Below, piece after piece: positions 6,903 to 7,706 of a DNA stretch of 7,706 bases. The position numbers and the translations under genes are program-made. Under the pieces are notes generated by a model that was given only the letters and a program-made list of their open reading frames with translations, had not been told where the DNA came from and searched no databases. This DNA comes from Roseibacillus sp. (lineage in GTDB: Bacteria; Verrucomicrobiota; Verrucomicrobiae; Verrucomicrobiales; Akkermansiaceae), in the NCBI GenBank assembly GCA_002723015.1, contig PBNG01000038.1, forward strand, positions 77,745 to 85,450, read 5' to 3'. How positions within the stretch are numbered: the stretch's first letter is position 1; each line of letters starts with the position of its first letter.

Positions 6903-7649
6903 ATGACTCCTCCCATCCTGCAGGCACGATCCCTGACCAAGCGCTTCAAGGACATCACAGCAGTAGACAACCTTGACCTCGAGGTCAGCCCCGGCGAGGT
7001 CATTGGTCTTCTTGGAGTCAACGGGGCCGGCAAGACGACGGTGATGAACATGATCCTCGGTCTGACCATACCGAATGAGGGCAGTATCCATGTGTTTGGA
7101 AAAGACCTTCAGCAACACAGGATAGAGATCCTAAAACGCACCAATTTCTGCACGACCTACGCCAACCTCCCCTCGAACCTCAAGGTCTGGCAGAACCTCC
7201 GAGTTTTCGCCGGACTCTACGGAGTAGCAAATCCTTCCGATAAAATAGAGGAACTTCTTGAGATGCTCGGAATTCACCACCTGCGCAACAGCATAACGGG
7301 GCGCCTCTCCGCAGGGGAGGGCACCCGGGTTAATCTTGCCAAGGCGCTTCTCAACGATCCCGAGCTGCTTCTTCTCGATGAACCCACTGCCTCTCTGGAC
7401 CCCGATATTGCTGACAAGGTGCGCAAGCTCGTTCGTAGACTGCAGACCGAGCGTTCTCCCGCCATCCTTTATACTTCGCACAACATGCGCGATATTGAGG
7501 AAGTCTGCGACCGCATCCTGTTCCTCCACCGGGGCAGAATCCTGGCATCCGGCACAGCCGAGGAGATCAAGCAGCGTTTTGAGGGCAAGGACCTTGATGA
7601 CGTCTTCATCAAGGTCGCCCGGAATGAGGTCGACGCATTACAACTGTAG
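6903..7649 (+). CDS. ABC transporter ATP-binding protein (probable ABC-2 exporter ATPase)
   Basis: This is a 248-residue single nucleotide-binding domain. Motifs in order are Walker A GVNGAGKT (38-45), signature LSAGEGTRVNLAKALL (135-150), Walker B LLLLDEP (155-161, catalytic E160), D-loop SLDP (164-167) and the H-loop His in YTSHNM (H193). The Q-loop region, NFCTTYANLP (81-90), carries Thr where most ABC ATPases have Gln, and the signature has Glu in place of the final Gln of LSGGQ. The overall layout (CcmA/NatA/drug-export type) and the FIKVAR-like end suggest a partner ABC-2 permease, expected just downstream beyond the window. The substrate cannot be inferred. The gene starts 34 bp after gatB with no Shine-Dalgarno and is probably in the same transcription unit. 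Some related ABC-2 ATPases also have a non-Gln residue here, so this may be a subfamily trait and not damage. Confidence 0.93.
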   Translation: MTPPILQARSLTKRFKDITAVDNLDLEVSPGEVIGLLGVNGAGKTTVMNMILGLTIPNEGSIHVFGKDLQQHRIEILKRTNFCTTYANLPSNLKVWQNLRVFAGLYGVANPSDKIEELLEMLGIHHLRNSITGRLSAGEGTRVNLAKALLNDPELLLLDEPTASLDPDIADKVRKLVRRLQTERSPAILYTSHNMRDIEEVCDRILFLHRGRILASGTAEEIKQRFEGKDLDDVFIKVARNEVDALQL

Positions 7650-7706
7650 CGTTCTGCACTCATCCGGTTACCTCGCCGCCAGAAGCAGCGATTCCTAGCG
7701 CAACTC

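Noticed and set aside
7650..7706. Possible start of an ABC-2 permease gene after the ATPase.
   Set aside because: No ATG, GTG or TTG start is present in the last 57 bases on the plus strand, so a permease can only be inferred beyond the edge.

Overview
The window is an ordinary-looking stretch of bacterial chromosome, moderately GC-rich by eye, with tightly packed housekeeping genes. No mobile element, tRNA, rRNA or CRISPR array is visible. The combination of a divergent NuoM, a CvpA-like protein with a long soluble tail, and plus-strand starts without Shine-Dalgarno sequences suggests a member of the Verrucomicrobiota (perhaps Opitutae) or a related PVC-type lineage. This assignment comes from pattern recognition, not a search, and is only moderately confident.

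Layout. Positions 3-980 (+) hold the 3' two thirds of nuoM, which enters from the left edge. It is followed after 8 bp by complete nuoN (989-2473, +). These are the last genes of a complex I (NADH:quinone oxidoreductase) operon. A standalone HNH endonuclease gene lies convergent to them on the minus strand (2500-3105). A 162-bp divergent intergenic region (3106-3267), rich in short hairpins, separates it from a plus-strand run: aroC (chorismate synthase, 3268-4371), a CvpA-like membrane protein (4390-5265), gatB (5405-6868) and an ABC transporter ATPase (6903-7649). The last 57 bp contain no recognisable gene; the ABC permease partner is presumably beyond the edge.

How the genes work together. 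NuoM and NuoN are antiporter-like proton-pumping subunits of complex I. AroC closes the shikimate pathway. GatB is the kinase/amidotransfer subunit of the enzyme that converts Glu-tRNA(Gln) and/or Asp-tRNA(Asn). The ABC ATPase probably powers an ABC-2 type exporter. The plus-strand run looks like a loose housekeeping operon, not a dedicated pathway.

Most interesting points: NuoM appears to lack the conserved TM7 lysine of the proton path and the adjacent LPDAH-type motif. The ABC ATPase has no glutamine in its Q-loop and has a variant signature. All five plus-strand starts lack a Shine-Dalgarno, whereas the HNH gene has a strong one at an unusual TTG start. I see no convincing undescribed multi-gene system here.
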